Source of the DNA: an uncultured Roseovarius sp.
GTDB lineage: Bacteria > Pseudomonadota > Alphaproteobacteria > Rhodobacterales > Rhodobacteraceae
Assembly (NCBI GenBank): GCA_947496175.1
Contig: CANMBU010000001.1
Coordinates: 806,001 to 870,000 of the forward strand
DNA length: 64,000 nt
Direction: 5' to 3'
This document shows, piece after piece, positions 27,148 to 36,717 of the stretch. The notes beneath the pieces are model-generated. The model had not been told where the DNA came from. It made no database searches and was given only the letters and a program-made list of their open reading frames with translations. Within the stretch, counting starts at the first letter, position 1, and each line of letters starts with the position of its first letter. The translations under genes were made by a program, and so were the position numbers.

Positions 27148-28734
27148 CTATTCCGCCGCCGCTGGAAAGCTTTTACGCAGGTAGTCCGCCATCCAATTGT
27201 CAAGCTTTTGAATCTGCGCTTCGCTCAAGCGCAGACCAAGCTTGGACCGACGCCAGAGCACATCATCAGCAGTACGTGCGTATTCCTTGTGAAGGAGCCA
27301 CTCAACTTCGCGCTGCGTCAAGTCACTTCCAAAGTCAGCACCAAGATCATCTCTGGTAACCGCGTCCCCGAGAATGTCGCGTGCCTCAGTGCCATACGCT
27401 CTTACGAGACGCTTGGCCCAACGCTCATTCAAATACGTGTACTCAGCCTGCAAGGCATCGACCAGTGCGTCGAAACCGTCGACCGGAAAGTCTCCGCCTG
27501 GGAGTGCAACACCCGCAGTCCAGGCCTCGTCGACTTGCGGAAAAACACCAGCCACCTTCTCAAGCGCGGCTTCAGCCAGTTTTCGATATGTCGTGATTTT
27601 CCCACCAAAGATGTGAAGCGCCGCAGCACCCCTGCTTTTGTCCAGGTTGAGAACATACTCACGCGTGGTCGCCGTCGCGGATTTGGCGCCATCATCATAA
27701 AGCGGCCGCACGCCGGAATACGTCCAGACGACATCTTCCTCCGAAATAGGCTTGGCCAGATATTGATTGATGAATTCAATCAAATAGCTTTGTTCTGCGT
27801 CTGTAATCTGCGGACGTTCATCCGCATCTGCGTGATCTGAGTCCGTTGTCCCGATCAAGGTAAAATCCGTTTCATACGGAATGGCAAAGATGATCCGTCC
27901 ATCAATTCCTTGAAAAAAGTAGCTTTTGTCGTGATCAAATAGCTTTCTCGTCACGATATGGCTGCCGCGTACAAGCCTGACACCGCCTTGCTGATTGCTC
28001 TTGAGTGTCCCGCGAAGCACATCACCCACCCAGGGCCCAGCCGCGTTCACCACCATCTTGGCAGTGATGTCGTAGGTTTCATTCGCCACCCTGTCATTCA
28101 CGGACACCCGCCAAATGCCGTGCTCGACCGTTGCTGAAGTGACTTTCGTGCGCGTACGAATAGAGGCGCCTTTTGCGTCCGCGTCACGGGCATTCAGAAC
28201 AACAAGGCGCGAATCTTCAACCCAGCAATCAGAGTACTCGTAAGCTCTTTGAAATTCTGGCTTCAGGGGAGCGCCCTCCGAACGACCCTGAAGACGCGTG
28301 GATGTCGTGGCTGGCAAAAGATCGCGACCACCAAGGTTGTCGTAGATAAAAAGTCCCAGCCTGATGAGCCAAGCCGGTCTACGGCCTTTCATCCACGGCA
28401 TAACATAGCTGAGCAATTTTGATGTGGGCGTTTCGGAATCAAACCGCATTTCGTGGTGGTAAGGGAGAACGAAGCGCATCGGCCAGGAGATATGCGGCAT
28501 CGCGCGCAAGAGAACCTCGCGCTCCATCAAAGCCTCACGCACAAGCCGGAATTCGAAATATTCCAGATAGCGCAACCCGCCATGAAACAGTTTCGTTGAC
28601 GCTCCGGAAGTCGCAGAACCCAAGTCATTCATTTCCACCAGACACACAGAGAGGCCACGACCCGCTGCATCGCGGGCGATGCCACATCCATTAATGCCCC
28701 CGCCAATAATCAGCAGGTCGAAGTCCGGCGTCAT
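27148..28734 (-). CDS. glpD: FAD-dependent glycerol-3-phosphate dehydrogenase
   Basis: 528 residues. N-terminal FAD motif LLIIGGGINGCGIARDAAG and the family segments STKLFHGGLRYLEYFEFRLV and VNAAGPWVGDVLRG; a C-terminal helical domain with ILGDAVTRDDLG. It oxidises sn-glycerol 3-phosphate to dihydroxyacetone phosphate at the inner membrane, feeding the quinone pool. First gene of the operon; ATG 28734 has GGGAGG upstream while the longer frame to 28767 does not. No glycerol kinase gene is in the window. Controlled presumably by the divergent GlpR. Confidence 0.93.
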   Translation of the reverse strand: MTPDFDLLIIGGGINGCGIARDAAGRGLSVCLVEMNDLGSATSGASTKLFHGGLRYLEYFEFRLVREALMEREVLLRAMPHISWPMRFVLPYHHEMRFDSETPTSKLLSYVMPWMKGRRPAWLIRLGLFIYDNLGGRDLLPATTSTRLQGRSEGAPLKPEFQRAYEYSDCWVEDSRLVVLNARDADAKGASIRTRTKVTSATVEHGIWRVSVNDRVANETYDITAKMVVNAAGPWVGDVLRGTLKSNQQGGVRLVRGSHIVTRKLFDHDKSYFFQGIDGRIIFAIPYETDFTLIGTTDSDHADADERPQITDAEQSYLIEFINQYLAKPISEEDVVWTYSGVRPLYDDGAKSATATTREYVLNLDKSRGAAALHIFGGKITTYRKLAEAALEKVAGVFPQVDEAWTAGVALPGGDFPVDGFDALVDALQAEYTYLNERWAKRLVRAYGTEARDILGDAVTRDDLGADFGSDLTQREVEWLLHKEYARTADDVLWRRSKLGLRLSEAQIQKLDNWMADYLRKSFPAAAE

Positions 28735-28825
28735 CGAATTCCTCCCATGTGGCTTAGCGCGCCACACGTATAATCGGTGACAAAGTTCAATATCAAATGG
28801 AAGATAAAAAATGTTCGTTTATGCG

Positions 28826-28841
28826 CGTTTACGCTTAAACG
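28826..28841. promoter_or_regulatory. candidate GlpR operator 1
   Basis: CGTTTACGCTTAAACG, a 16-bp palindrome with one mismatched pair, in the AT-rich 257-base gap between glpD and glpR. It resembles operator 2 in the CGTTT/AAACG arms. Placement on the glpD side suggests repression of the glycerol operon. Inferred only. Confidence 0.4.
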
Positions 28842-28900
28842 TATGAATTTATTTTGCTTTTGGTATTCAAGCTCTCACATACACATGTTCTTAATCAGTG

Positions 28901-28916
28901 CGTTTTGCGCAAAACG
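28901..28916. promoter_or_regulatory. candidate GlpR operator 2
   Basis: CGTTTTGCGCAAAACG, a perfect 16-bp palindrome, 76 bases upstream of the glpR start. With the related imperfect palindrome at 28826 it is a good candidate for autoregulation and control of glpD by the DeoR-type repressor. Inferred only. Confidence 0.45.
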
Positions 28917-28991
28917 AAAAATTTCGCGCGCATTTGGTCGCTTCTTATGGAAAAATCGCGCGACTCACGCAAAACAGCACCTAGAGGAACC

Positions 28992-29804
28992 ATGGGCCAA
29001 ACACTACGAAAGCCAGAGATTATTGGCATTGCCCGGCGCGAAGGGAAAGTCACGGTGGATATGTTGGTAGAGCACTTTGGCGTGACCCCTCAAACCATTC
29101 GCCGCGATCTCACTGAACTCGCAAATTCAGGTCAACTAGAGCGCGTTCATGGTGGTGCCGTATTGCCATCTACCACCGTAAATATTGGCTACAACGAAAG
29201 ACGCGAGCTCAATCAATCCGCGAAAGTCGATATCGCGCGTCTTTGCGCACGGCATATTCCACATGACTGTTCAGTGTTTCTTAACATCGGCACCACGACA
29301 GAGGCCATCGCGACAGAGTTGCTGCATCATCAGGGGCTTTTGGTTGTCACCAACAACACCAATATCGCGCTCATTCTCTCGGCCAATCCCAATGTTGAAG
29401 TCGTCGTCACAGGAGGCAATTTGCGGCGCTCGGATGGCGGGCTGGTTGGCGAGTTGGCCAAACAGACAATCGCACAGTTTCGCTTTGATCTCGCCGTGAT
29501 TGGATGCTCAGCTCTCAGCGAAGATGGCGATATCCTGGACTTTGATATTCAGGAAGTCGGGGTGAGCAAGGCTATCATTCGTCAAAGCCAAGCGGTGTTT
29601 CTCGCCGCAGATGCTTCAAAGTTCGAACGCCGCGCACCTGCGAAAATTGCAGATCTGTCAGAAGTTGATGTGTTCTTTACCGACAAAACACCCTCTGGCC
29701 GCTGTAGAGAATTCTGCAAAATGCACGGGACCGAAATTGAGATGGCAGGAGAAAGCCCCCAACCACATCAAGCACGCAGGGCATCATCCCATGTCGCCAC
29801 ATAG
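28992..29804 (+). CDS. glpR: DeoR-family regulator of glycerol genes (GlpR type)
   Basis: 270 residues: N-terminal winged helix (VTVDMLVEHFGVTPQTIRRDL) and the DeoR sensor domain with LNIGTTTEAIATEL and VTGGNLRRSDGGLVG, which binds a phosphosugar, here probably glycerol 3-phosphate. ATG 28992 is taken as start (GAGGAA immediately upstream); in-frame starts at 28854 and 28947 add sequence unlike the family. Divergent from glpD, as expected for its repressor. The last 20 or so residues (after MAGESPQ) look poorly conserved. Confidence 0.87.
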   Translation: MGQTLRKPEIIGIARREGKVTVDMLVEHFGVTPQTIRRDLTELANSGQLERVHGGAVLPSTTVNIGYNERRELNQSAKVDIARLCARHIPHDCSVFLNIGTTTEAIATELLHHQGLLVVTNNTNIALILSANPNVEVVVTGGNLRRSDGGLVGELAKQTIAQFRFDLAVIGCSALSEDGDILDFDIQEVGVSKAIIRQSQAVFLAADASKFERRAPAKIADLSEVDVFFTDKTPSGRCREFCKMHGTEIEMAGESPQPHQARRASSHVAT

Positions 29805-29998
29805 GAATGGAAACTTGGATATCGGGCAACCGAGGTAAGCCATTTCCACCAAAGCGTTTCGCGATAAACCTGGGTCACGGATGATCGTCGCTGGACTTTG
29901 GGTGTTTTGGCGCGATGACCGGACATGCGATCTTCACCATGGCGACCAAAATCAGCGGCTTCTTCCGTAACCCGCAACCGCCATGGCATCACCGCCAC
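29768..29998 (-). CDS. possible small uncharacterised protein or gene remnant
   Basis: An open frame of about 76 residues ending TWDDALRA, rich in Arg and Trp, overlapping the 3' end of glpR by 37 bases in the opposite direction. The frame stays open upstream to about 30060 (GLPERLVGVLIVAVM, hydrophobic) but shows no good start or ribosome site. I do not recognise a family. It may be real, a remnant, or chance. Confidence 0.25.
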   Translation of the reverse strand: MAVMPWRLRVTEEAADFGRHGEDRMSGHRAKTPKVQRRSSVTQVYRETLWWKWLTSVARYPSFHSYVATWDDALRA

Positions 29999-30067
29999 AA
30001 TGAGAACACCAACCAGCCTCTCAGGCAGTCCAATCGAAACTATAGGATGACCCTTTTGTACAGGACC

Positions 30068-30361
30068 TCAATTTGATGCATTGATCGCATCAAGTTTGGC
30101 CCATGCACATCGATTGAGGCGAAGAGCTTCTCCGACAGTCACTCCACTTCCGTCAGAGCCTATTACGTGCAGAAGTCCGCCTCGAGACTTTAACTTATGC
30201 AGGTGTAGCCAACCCGCCAAAAAACCCATCTCCTTGGCGCAATCCGCAAAGGCCATTCTCTGAGTTTCTTCTGGCAAGGCCCGTCGCGCATCGAAAGTGG
30301 CCTGATCATCACAAGCCGCCAGACATAATGCAAACATGGCGACCCAATGACTGATTTTCAT
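30068..30361 (-). CDS. small hypothetical lipoprotein
   Basis: 97 residues with a type II signal peptide: basic start, hydrophobic core and lipobox LAAC near residue 18. After the lipid-anchored Cys comes a short acidic/helical domain with three further cysteines in MAFADCAKEM, and LNRCAWAKL. No family recognised. It would be anchored in the inner or outer membrane facing the periplasm. Adjacent genes give no hint. Confidence 0.6.
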   Translation of the reverse strand: MKISHWVAMFALCLAACDDQATFDARRALPEETQRMAFADCAKEMGFLAGWLHLHKLKSRGGLLHVIGSDGSGVTVGEALRLNRCAWAKLDAINASN

Positions 30362-30572
30362 TCAACTTCCTGACGTTCAAGCAAACTGGACACCGACAAG
30401 GCAGCGTAGAGCAGAAAGGACGACTTTGCCAAGTGACGTTTAACTGCCCTACGCTTTAGCGTGACCGCAAACAGACAGAATCGATAGTCGGCACGTTCAT
30501 GTGTTGAACACGGCGAGAAGAAACCGCATAAACCTAAAATAACAGTAAAAACCAAACTTTAAATGAGAATTT

Positions 30573-30648
<76 letters not shown>

Positions 30649-30756
30649 TTTTGACGTGGCCAATTGGCCAAACGCTCGACGTTGTCTAAGGAAAGCGCCG
30701 GACGGGATCAAGTCTAAATTCCCGCGCGGCGCGCTCCTGCCGTCAACAGCCAATCC

Positions 30757-31086
30757 TCAGCTGTCGTCGTCTTCCTGCGCGACATCGGCAATGTCATCGA
30801 GCGAGACATTGTCCTCTTCGTCGTCATCATCCAGAACGTCATCGCCAAGATCAACATCTACATCGACGTCTTCATCATCTTCGAGGATTTCGTCTTCGAC
30901 TTCCGCGGTCTTCAGCTTCTTGGTTTCAGCATCTTCCGCATCCGCCGTGATGGACCGGCTTTTGCCAGCATGCATCTCTACGACCTCACCCGTGTAGGGG
31001 CTAACGATCGGATCCTTGTTCAAGTCGTAAAAGCGTTTACCTGTCGTTGGGCAAATACGCTTAACGCCCCATTCTTCCTTGGGCAT
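30757..31086 (-). CDS. FYDLN acid domain protein (TIGR02300 type)
   Basis: 109 residues. The N-terminal half holds the family core EEWGVKRICPTTGKRFYDLN and PIVSPYTGEVV; the C-terminal 50 residues are almost all Asp/Glu with short hydrophobic breaks (DEDVDVDVDLGDDVLDDDDE). Function unknown; the single pair-less Cys and the acidic tail suggest a nucleic-acid mimic or chaperone-like role, which is speculation. ATG 31086 has AAGGGG 8 bases upstream; two upstream ATGs (31104, 31140) extend the frame without family sequence. Confidence 0.85.
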   Translation of the reverse strand: MPKEEWGVKRICPTTGKRFYDLNKDPIVSPYTGEVVEMHAGKSRSITADAEDAETKKLKTAEVEDEILEDDEDVDVDVDLGDDVLDDDDEEDNVSLDDIADVAQEDDDS

Positions 31087-31201
31087 TTTGATCCCCTTTG
31101 GCATCTCTTTGTCTTGCAGACGATCCGCGTCCCCTGCCATAAGACGAAAGAGGTGTCAAAGGCTTTGACGCGGGTGGCTATGTCATAAACTGCGAGGTCA
31201 T

Positions 31202-31906
31202 ATGGGCCAACATGTCCTGCCGGGCAACCCCCCTGTTGCAATAACCCTGCGCCGGTCTGGCCGGGCACGCCGAATTTCGCTGCGAGTCTCGGGGGTCGAC
31301 GGCCGTGTGACACTCACTTTGCCAAAAAATGTGCCCGATCAAGAAGGGCTGGCCTTTGTGGAAGAAAAGTCGGGCTGGCTGCGTAAGCAACTTGATCGGC
31401 AACCGGATATAGAGACCGTAGGATTCGGAGCGGACCTGCCCATCGAAGGGCAAATATTGAGAGTTCTCAAAGGACACGGCAAACGCATAACCAGAGACAG
31501 CGAGGGGATCTACGTCCCTGGCCCAGAGAACACAGTCGCCGCACGCCTGCAAGGTTGGCTCAAGGTGCAGGCGCGCGAAAGACTGGTTCGGGCTTCGGAT
31601 CACTATGCCGCCCAGCTTGGGCGCAGCTACACGCGCATCACATTGCGCGACACAAGATCCAGATGGGGATCTTGCACACATCAGGGTGGACTGATGTATT
31701 CCTGGCGTCTGATCCTGGCCCCACCTCAAGTGTTGGATTATGTGGCTGCCCACGAAGTGGCGCATCTGGTCGAGATGAATCACTCTGCGCGGTTCTGGTC
31801 CACTGTTGAGAACATATTTCCCGACTACGACAAACCTCGGCGCTGGCTGCGAGAAAACGGCGCCGCCCTGCACAGGTTTCGGTTTGAAACCATGTCACAG
31901 GATTGA
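31202..31906 (+). CDS. YgjP/DUF45-type zinc metallopeptidase
   Basis: 234 residues. The zinc motif HEVAHLVEMNHSARFW has HExxH followed by a third His, and the preceding SRWGSCTHQGGLMYSWRLI is the conserved DUF45 strand. SprT-like/YgjP proteins are cytoplasmic peptidases of poorly known role, sometimes linked to type I restriction systems, none of which is here. The next gene starts 24 bases downstream on the same strand. Confidence 0.83.
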   Translation: MGQHVLPGNPPVAITLRRSGRARRISLRVSGVDGRVTLTLPKNVPDQEGLAFVEEKSGWLRKQLDRQPDIETVGFGADLPIEGQILRVLKGHGKRITRDSEGIYVPGPENTVAARLQGWLKVQARERLVRASDHYAAQLGRSYTRITLRDTRSRWGSCTHQGGLMYSWRLILAPPQVLDYVAAHEVAHLVEMNHSARFWSTVENIFPDYDKPRRWLRENGAALHRFRFETMSQD

Positions 31907-31930
31907 CCACAGCCAGTTTTGTGATCACAA

Positions 31931-32608
31931 GTGGCTATGGTTTCTGCTCAACGCTCAGAAGTTTTTGCACCACCGGGCACCGCGCAGTCGGGTTCAGCCC
32001 ACGACCGCGTCTATCGCGGATTGCGCGCGCGCATCATGCATGGTGAACTCAAACCAGCACAGCCTTTGACCCTGCGCGGCATTGGTGCGGAGTACAATGT
32101 CTCTATGACGCCAGCCAGAGAAGCTGTGAGGCGTCTCTCAGCAGAAGGTGCGTTGAGTGTATCAAGCTCCGGCAGGGTCACGGCACCCGATCTGGCCAAC
32201 GAACGTATCGAAGAACTGGCCGCCTTGCGTGCACTGATCGAAGTCGAGCTGGCCAGCCGCGCGCTACCACGCGCCCATATCGCCCTTATTGATCGTCTCA
32301 ACAGCATCAATGCCCGTGTCGCAGACATGATCTCGCAGCAAGACGCAGTTGGCTATATCCGTGCCAATCTGGAGTTCCACAGAACGCTTTACTTGCGTGC
32401 CCAGGCACCTGCGATGCTGGCTATGGCCGAAACCGTCTGGCTACAACTTGGTCCCACGATGCGCGCGCTGTATGGGCGTTTGCGACACAAAGAACCCCCG
32501 CGCTACCATCGTCTTATGATCGCGGCACTCAAGGCTGGCGATGAACCCGGGTTGCGTTTGGCGGTTCGTTCAGATGTCACCCAGGGGTTGAAAATGCTGC
32601 TAGGATAA
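31931..32608 (+). CDS. GntR-family transcriptional regulator (FadR subgroup)
   Basis: 225 residues: N-terminal winged helix (RVYRGLRARIMHGELKPAQPLTLRGIGAEYNVS spans the start of it, positions about 18-50, then TPAREAVRRLSAEGAL) and an all-helical FCD domain with ELAALRALIEVELASRA and metal-binding type EFHRTLYLRA. Such regulators respond to organic acids. GTG 31931 or ATG 31937 could be the start; neither has a clear ribosome site. The effector and targets cannot be inferred from the neighbours. Confidence 0.85.
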   Translation: MAMVSAQRSEVFAPPGTAQSGSAHDRVYRGLRARIMHGELKPAQPLTLRGIGAEYNVSMTPAREAVRRLSAEGALSVSSSGRVTAPDLANERIEELAALRALIEVELASRALPRAHIALIDRLNSINARVADMISQQDAVGYIRANLEFHRTLYLRAQAPAMLAMAETVWLQLGPTMRALYGRLRHKEPPRYHRLMIAALKAGDEPGLRLAVRSDVTQGLKMLLG

Positions 32609-32737
32609 GTTTTTCGCCCCCAAAATAACCTTTTTGCAACAGTTTCAATGACATCCATGGTTTCTTGGCTGTCTGAAATTGCCTCCTGAGAATGAGTGGT
32701 TAGTATTCAGCTCTACATTAAGTAGAGAGATGCGAAA

Positions 32738-33235
32738 ATGATCAAGAAACTCGCGGTTTTTGGACTTGGCTTGACGGTTTTGTCCGGCTGCTCGGCACCC
32801 CAGACTTCGGCAATCACGTCCCCACCGGTCAACCCAGTTTACAATAGCGCTGGTAAGGCCCTGACGCCGAATAAGTTGATCAAAAACGAGATACGCACAT
32901 TCAAAAACGGCTCGGGCGGTCGCACCGAACTCGTCGGCGTGCCCTGCAAAATTTCGACTTCACTATACACCATAGACGTTGTGACACCTGCTTTTGCGAA
33001 CGTCCCGAGTTTTGCCGACAAGACACCCGACGCCACGTTCACCTGTGTCTACAATGACGAAACCAAATCCAGAGTTCAGAAACCAATCAACCTTACAGAG
33101 CTGGAAAAGACACAGGGATCAGAGTTCTTTGGCGTCATTGGTGTTATGGTCGCAGCAGCAGTTGCAGACGCGGCTATCAAAGACGAGGACAGCGTTTTCA
33201 CGTACTCGCTTTTCGTTATGAATTTCAAAGACTGA
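32738..33235 (+). CDS. hypothetical lipoprotein
   Basis: 165 residues with a type II signal peptide; lipobox LSGC with Cys near residue 18. The mature part has two further cysteines (GVPCKIST and FTCVYND), possibly a disulfide, and a short hydrophobic helix FFGVIGVMVAAAVADAAI near residues 127-145. No family recognised with certainty. Upstream, 32609-32737 holds an AT-rich stretch that probably contains its promoter. Confidence 0.65.
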   Translation: MIKKLAVFGLGLTVLSGCSAPQTSAITSPPVNPVYNSAGKALTPNKLIKNEIRTFKNGSGGRTELVGVPCKISTSLYTIDVVTPAFANVPSFADKTPDATFTCVYNDETKSRVQKPINLTELEKTQGSEFFGVIGVMVAAAVADAAIKDEDSVFTYSLFVMNFKD

Positions 33236-33263
33236 TCAGTGCGGAAGGGAGGTCACTCTCTTC

Positions 33264-34226
33264 TCACGCCGCCAAACCTTGCGACCCCATCGACAGAAAT
33301 TTTTTGCGGCGGTCTTCAACCAATCCTTCCGGGCTCTTGTCAGAAAGCTGTTTGAGCATCTGCTCAATCGCTCGCCCTACTGACTCGATTGCCGCCTGCG
33401 GGTCACGGTGCGCCCCACCCAACGGTTCATTGATCACCTTGTCGGCCACGCCAAGCTTGGTCAGATCCTGCGCTGTCAAGCGCAGCGCTTCTGCCGCCTC
33501 GCGCATTTTCTCGGCGTCTTTCCACAGGATGGACGCGCATCCTTCGGGGCTGATCACCGAATAAATTGAATGCTCCAGCATCGCCACGCGGTTTGCACTG
33601 GCAAAGGCCACAGCACCGCCGGAACCACCTTCGCCAATAATCACGCTGATCAATGGCACACCGATGCGCAGACACATCTCTGTGGCCCGCGCAATCGCCT
33701 CGCTCTGACCACGCTCCTCAGCACCTTTGCCAGGATAGGCCCCAGGTGTGTCTACAAGCGTGATCACCGGCAACCCAAAGCGATCCGCCAGATCCATCAA
33801 ACGAATAGCTTTTCGATATCCTTCGGGGCGCGCCATCCCGAAATTGCGCTCAATTCGGCTCTTGGTGTCATTGCCTTTCTCATGGCCAATCACAACAACC
33901 GGCGTGTCATTGAACCGCGCCAACCCACCCATGACAGCCTGATCATCGGCAAAGTTACGATCCCCGGCCAGAGGTGTGTAATCGGAAAAAAGTGCCTTGA
34001 TATAATCCTGGCAATGCGGGCGGTTAGGATGACGCGCAACCTGACATTTTCTCCAAGGTGTCAAAGACTTGTAGAGGTCGACCAGCATATCAGACGCTTT
34101 GCGATCCAGTGCTGCGGCCTCGGCCTCAACATCCATGTCCTCATTTGTCCGAGCCATGGCACGAAGCTCTTCCGCCTTGCCTTCGATCTCCGCCAATGGC
34201 TTCTCGAAGTCGAGATAATTCGTCAT
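33264..34226 (-). CDS. accA: acetyl-CoA carboxylase carboxyltransferase subunit alpha
   Basis: 320 residues, usual length. Diagnostic segments: [56 protein letters not shown] and [11 protein letters not shown], the last forming the oxyanion holes of the crotonase-like fold. With AccD it moves the carboxyl group from biotin to acetyl-CoA, the first step of fatty acid synthesis. It stands alone here, as is common; accD, accB and accC are not in the window. Confidence 0.96.
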   Translation of the reverse strand: MTNYLDFEKPLAEIEGKAEELRAMARTNEDMDVEAEAAALDRKASDMLVDLYKSLTPWRKCQVARHPNRPHCQDYIKALFSDYTPLAGDRNFADDQAVMGGLARFNDTPVVVIGHEKGNDTKSRIERNFGMARPEGYRKAIRLMDLADRFGLPVITLVDTPGAYPGKGAEERGQSEAIARATEMCLRIGVPLISVIIGEGGSGGAVAFASANRVAMLEHSIYSVISPEGCASILWKDAEKMREAAEALRLTAQDLTKLGVADKVINEPLGGAHRDPQAAIESVGRAIEQMLKQLSDKSPEGLVEDRRKKFLSMGSQGLAA

Positions 34227-34287
34227 GGCTGGTCTCCACGCCAGTCTTTGTTCTGGCAGGAGGGATATATTGAATACAAGGGACCTT

Positions 34288-34920
34288 TCAACCGGCTTTC
34301 ACGCCGCCCTGTCCAAGCAGCGCCTCAAGAGCAAGCTTTGGAGAGCTCAGAACTGGGATCTCGACGTCTTCAAGTCTGTCCGCAGCTGCAGCCATAGACG
34401 CCTGAGCGAGGATGACAGCTTTCACGCCTTGCTGCATATTCAGAGTTTGCCGAATTTCCTTCGCAATCGCGGTTGAAAATTCATCTGCCTTACCCGCCTC
34501 AAAAAGAGGCCAAAGATGCAAAAGCGGAAGATCAATTACGGAGTGCTCGGAACCTACGTCATCCAGTGCCCGCTGCAATAACACACGGCTTGGCTCCCGT
34601 GTGCTTTCAAGACAATACACCAACAGAACCGAACCTCTCGTCTGCGCTGCGGCCTGCATCATGGGCCAATCGATACGCAAAGCACCCGCAGCCTCGGCCA
34701 TAGGCCCGATGGTTGTACAAGTGCAAAGGATCGGACCATGAAGTTGGCTCAAATAGTCCGCGATTTCGACCTCAAGGCTATCATCTTCCGCCTTTCGCGC
34801 ACGATCCAACCAGAACTCATGGACATGGTGAGAAACCTCTACACCCGGCGCAATCAAGTCACGCAAGCGATCAAAGGTTGCACAATGAACTTGGGCGGTA
34901 TGAACAAGATGCACACTCAT
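34288..34920 (-). CDS. Asp/Glu racemase-like family protein
   Basis: 210 residues of the aspartate/glutamate/hydantoin racemase fold. The first catalytic-type Cys is present in [15 protein letters not shown]. The matching second site, normally a Cys in a GCTGM-like strand, reads [15 protein letters not shown], with no Cys. It is therefore either not a two-base racemase (perhaps an arylmalonate-decarboxylase-like or binding protein) or inactive. It follows accA on the same strand, 61 bases away. Confidence 0.65.
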   Translation of the reverse strand: MSVHLVHTAQVHCATFDRLRDLIAPGVEVSHHVHEFWLDRARKAEDDSLEVEIADYLSQLHGPILCTCTTIGPMAEAAGALRIDWPMMQAAAQTRGSVLLVYCLESTREPSRVLLQRALDDVGSEHSVIDLPLLHLWPLFEAGKADEFSTAIAKEIRQTLNMQQGVKAVILAQASMAAAADRLEDVEIPVLSSPKLALEALLGQGGVKAG

Positions 34921-35122
34921 CTTTTGTCCCTAGCATGCGTCCCGAAATCCAACCATAGCGATCATCAGCTTTGTGAAATTGCCAAAAAATCCTGTTTTCC
35001 CTCGACGATTTGCGTGCCCAGACCCCAATTTCCCCCCAGATATGGCTTGGGGAATGGGTTTTGATTGCTTAATATAACATTCAGACCCGGACCAACGGGC
35101 GTAACTTACGAGGCTTCAGGAC

Positions 35123-35788
35123 ATGAGCATTTCAAAGAAATTTCCACTTATCGTGGCAGGTCTTTCGCTAGGCGTGATGACGGCGTGCACCAGCCCGGCA
35201 CATTTGAACGAAAACGACCCTAACAAAAACACCAAGTCCGGCGCACTTTTGGGCGGCATTCTCGGCGCAGGCGTCGGTGCGCTTGTGAGCGATGACAAGG
35301 GCAAAGGCGCCGTCATCGGTGGTGTCGTTGGCGCGGCCGGCGGTGTTGTGGCTGGTAGCCTGCTGGACGAACAAGAGGCCGAGTTGCGACAGTCGCTTGG
35401 CAATGAGGATGTGACGATCACAAACACCGGTGACCGTCTGATTGTGTCCTTACCCCAAGACATTCTCTTTGATGTCGACAGTGCCGCAGTCTTCCCAGCG
35501 CTAAGGACGGACCTCCTTAAAGTGGCGGAAAGCATGCAAAACTATCCGGACACAACTGTTCAGGTCATTGGCCATACCGATAACTCCGGTGGTGCGGCGT
35601 ATAACCAAGCACTCTCGGAACGGCGCGCCAACTCAGTGGCTGATGTCCTGATGGACGGCGGCGTTGCCTTCAGTCGCATCCAGACCTTCGGGCGTGGAGA
35701 GGACCAGCCTATTGCATCGAACCTGACCGCCGAAGGCAAAGCACAAAACCGGCGCGTTGAGATTGTCATCCTGCCAAACGCGGCGTAG
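35123..35788 (+). CDS. OmpA-family outer-membrane lipoprotein (YiaD-like)
   Basis: 221 residues: signal peptide with lipobox (VMTAC, Cys 22), a glycine-zipper segment (about 38-80; GALLGGILGAGVGALV and VIGGVVGAAGGVVAGSLL), and a C-terminal OmpA peptidoglycan-binding domain (about 110-215) with ILFDVDSAAV, VIGHTDNSGGAAYNQALSERRA and NRRVEIVI, including the Asp and Arg that bind diaminopimelate. It likely tethers the outer membrane to peptidoglycan. Confidence 0.9.
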   Translation: MSISKKFPLIVAGLSLGVMTACTSPAHLNENDPNKNTKSGALLGGILGAGVGALVSDDKGKGAVIGGVVGAAGGVVAGSLLDEQEAELRQSLGNEDVTITNTGDRLIVSLPQDILFDVDSAAVFPALRTDLLKVAESMQNYPDTTVQVIGHTDNSGGAAYNQALSERRANSVADVLMDGGVAFSRIQTFGRGEDQPIASNLTAEGKAQNRRVEIVILPNAA

Positions 35789-35809
35789 TTACATAAGACA
35801 TTAGATTTG

Positions 35810-35838
35810 AAAACCGGGTGCCAAACGCGCCCGGTTTT
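35810..35838 (+). terminator. Rho-independent terminator after the OmpA-family gene
   Basis: 9-bp stem AAAACCGGG/CCCGGTTTT (35810-35818 with 35830-35838) followed by CTTT, 22 bases after the stop. Confidence 0.8.
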
Positions 35839-35898
35839 CTTTGCGATGGACGTTTTTGATCCCATCGGTAAGCTGTTGCTCTGACAGGGAGACTCGTG

Positions 35899-36714
35899 AT
35901 GCCACATCCACTCATCAACAAAAACGATATTGAAACATTTCAACGCGATGGCGTTGTCATGATCCCTGGCCTTTTTGCGGATTGGGTCGACACATTGCGA
36001 GAGGGCATTGACCGCAACATGAAAAACCCTGGGCCATATGCGTCAGAGAACCTGAAAGAGGGCGAAGGTGGGCGTTTCTTCGATGATTACTGCAACTGGC
36101 AAGATGTCCCAGAATTCTCTGAAGTGATCAAGAAATCCGCCGTGGGTGAAGTCGCTGCGGACCTGATGCAGTCCGGGACTGTTCAAGTTTTTCACGACCA
36201 TGTTCTGGTCAAAGAGCCCGGGACCTCGAAACCCACGCCCTGGCATCAAGACGCGCCTTACTATTTTGTTGGAGGTCAACAGAGCATTAGCTTTTGGTGC
36301 CCTGTAGATCCGGTGCGTGAGGCCAGCCTGCGTTGTGTCAAAGGCTCGCACCTGTGGGAGAAACAAGTCATGCCCACAAGATGGCTCAGCGAAGAGAACT
36401 TCTATCCTGACCCAAACGAATTTATGCCCGTACCGGACCCCGATGCCGAACAAATGGACATCGCAGAATGGCCGATGCAACCAGGCGATGCCGTAGCCTT
36501 CAACTTTGGCACCCTGCACGGCGCACGCGGGAATGAAACCACCAGACGTCGACGGGCCTTTTCCCTTCGGTTGGTTGGCGATGACGCGCGCTATGTCGAA
36601 CGGCAAGGGCGGACATCACCACCTTTTCCCGGTCATGATATGCAACCGGGTGACCGGCTACGCGAAGACTGGTTTCCGATCGTATGGCCTCACCCTACAC
36701 AAAAGGACAGCTAA
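35899..36714 (+). CDS. phytanoyl-CoA dioxygenase (PhyH) family protein
   Basis: 271 residues of the Fe(II)/2-oxoglutarate PhyH superfamily. The metal triad is visible as H-x-D in TPWHQDAPYY and the distal His in GTLHGARGN; the C-terminal Arg in RRRAFSLRLVGDD is the likely 2-oxoglutarate contact. Substrate unknown; relatives hydroxylate lipids, ectoine or small amines. Start ATG 35899 follows AGGGAGA by 6 bases. It is translated with a DoxX-like membrane protein 3 bases downstream. Confidence 0.83.
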   Translation: MPHPLINKNDIETFQRDGVVMIPGLFADWVDTLREGIDRNMKNPGPYASENLKEGEGGRFFDDYCNWQDVPEFSEVIKKSAVGEVAADLMQSGTVQVFHDHVLVKEPGTSKPTPWHQDAPYYFVGGQQSISFWCPVDPVREASLRCVKGSHLWEKQVMPTRWLSEENFYPDPNEFMPVPDPDAEQMDIAEWPMQPGDAVAFNFGTLHGARGNETTRRRRAFSLRLVGDDARYVERQGRTSPPFPGHDMQPGDRLREDWFPIVWPHPTQKDS

Positions 36715-36717
36715 GGG

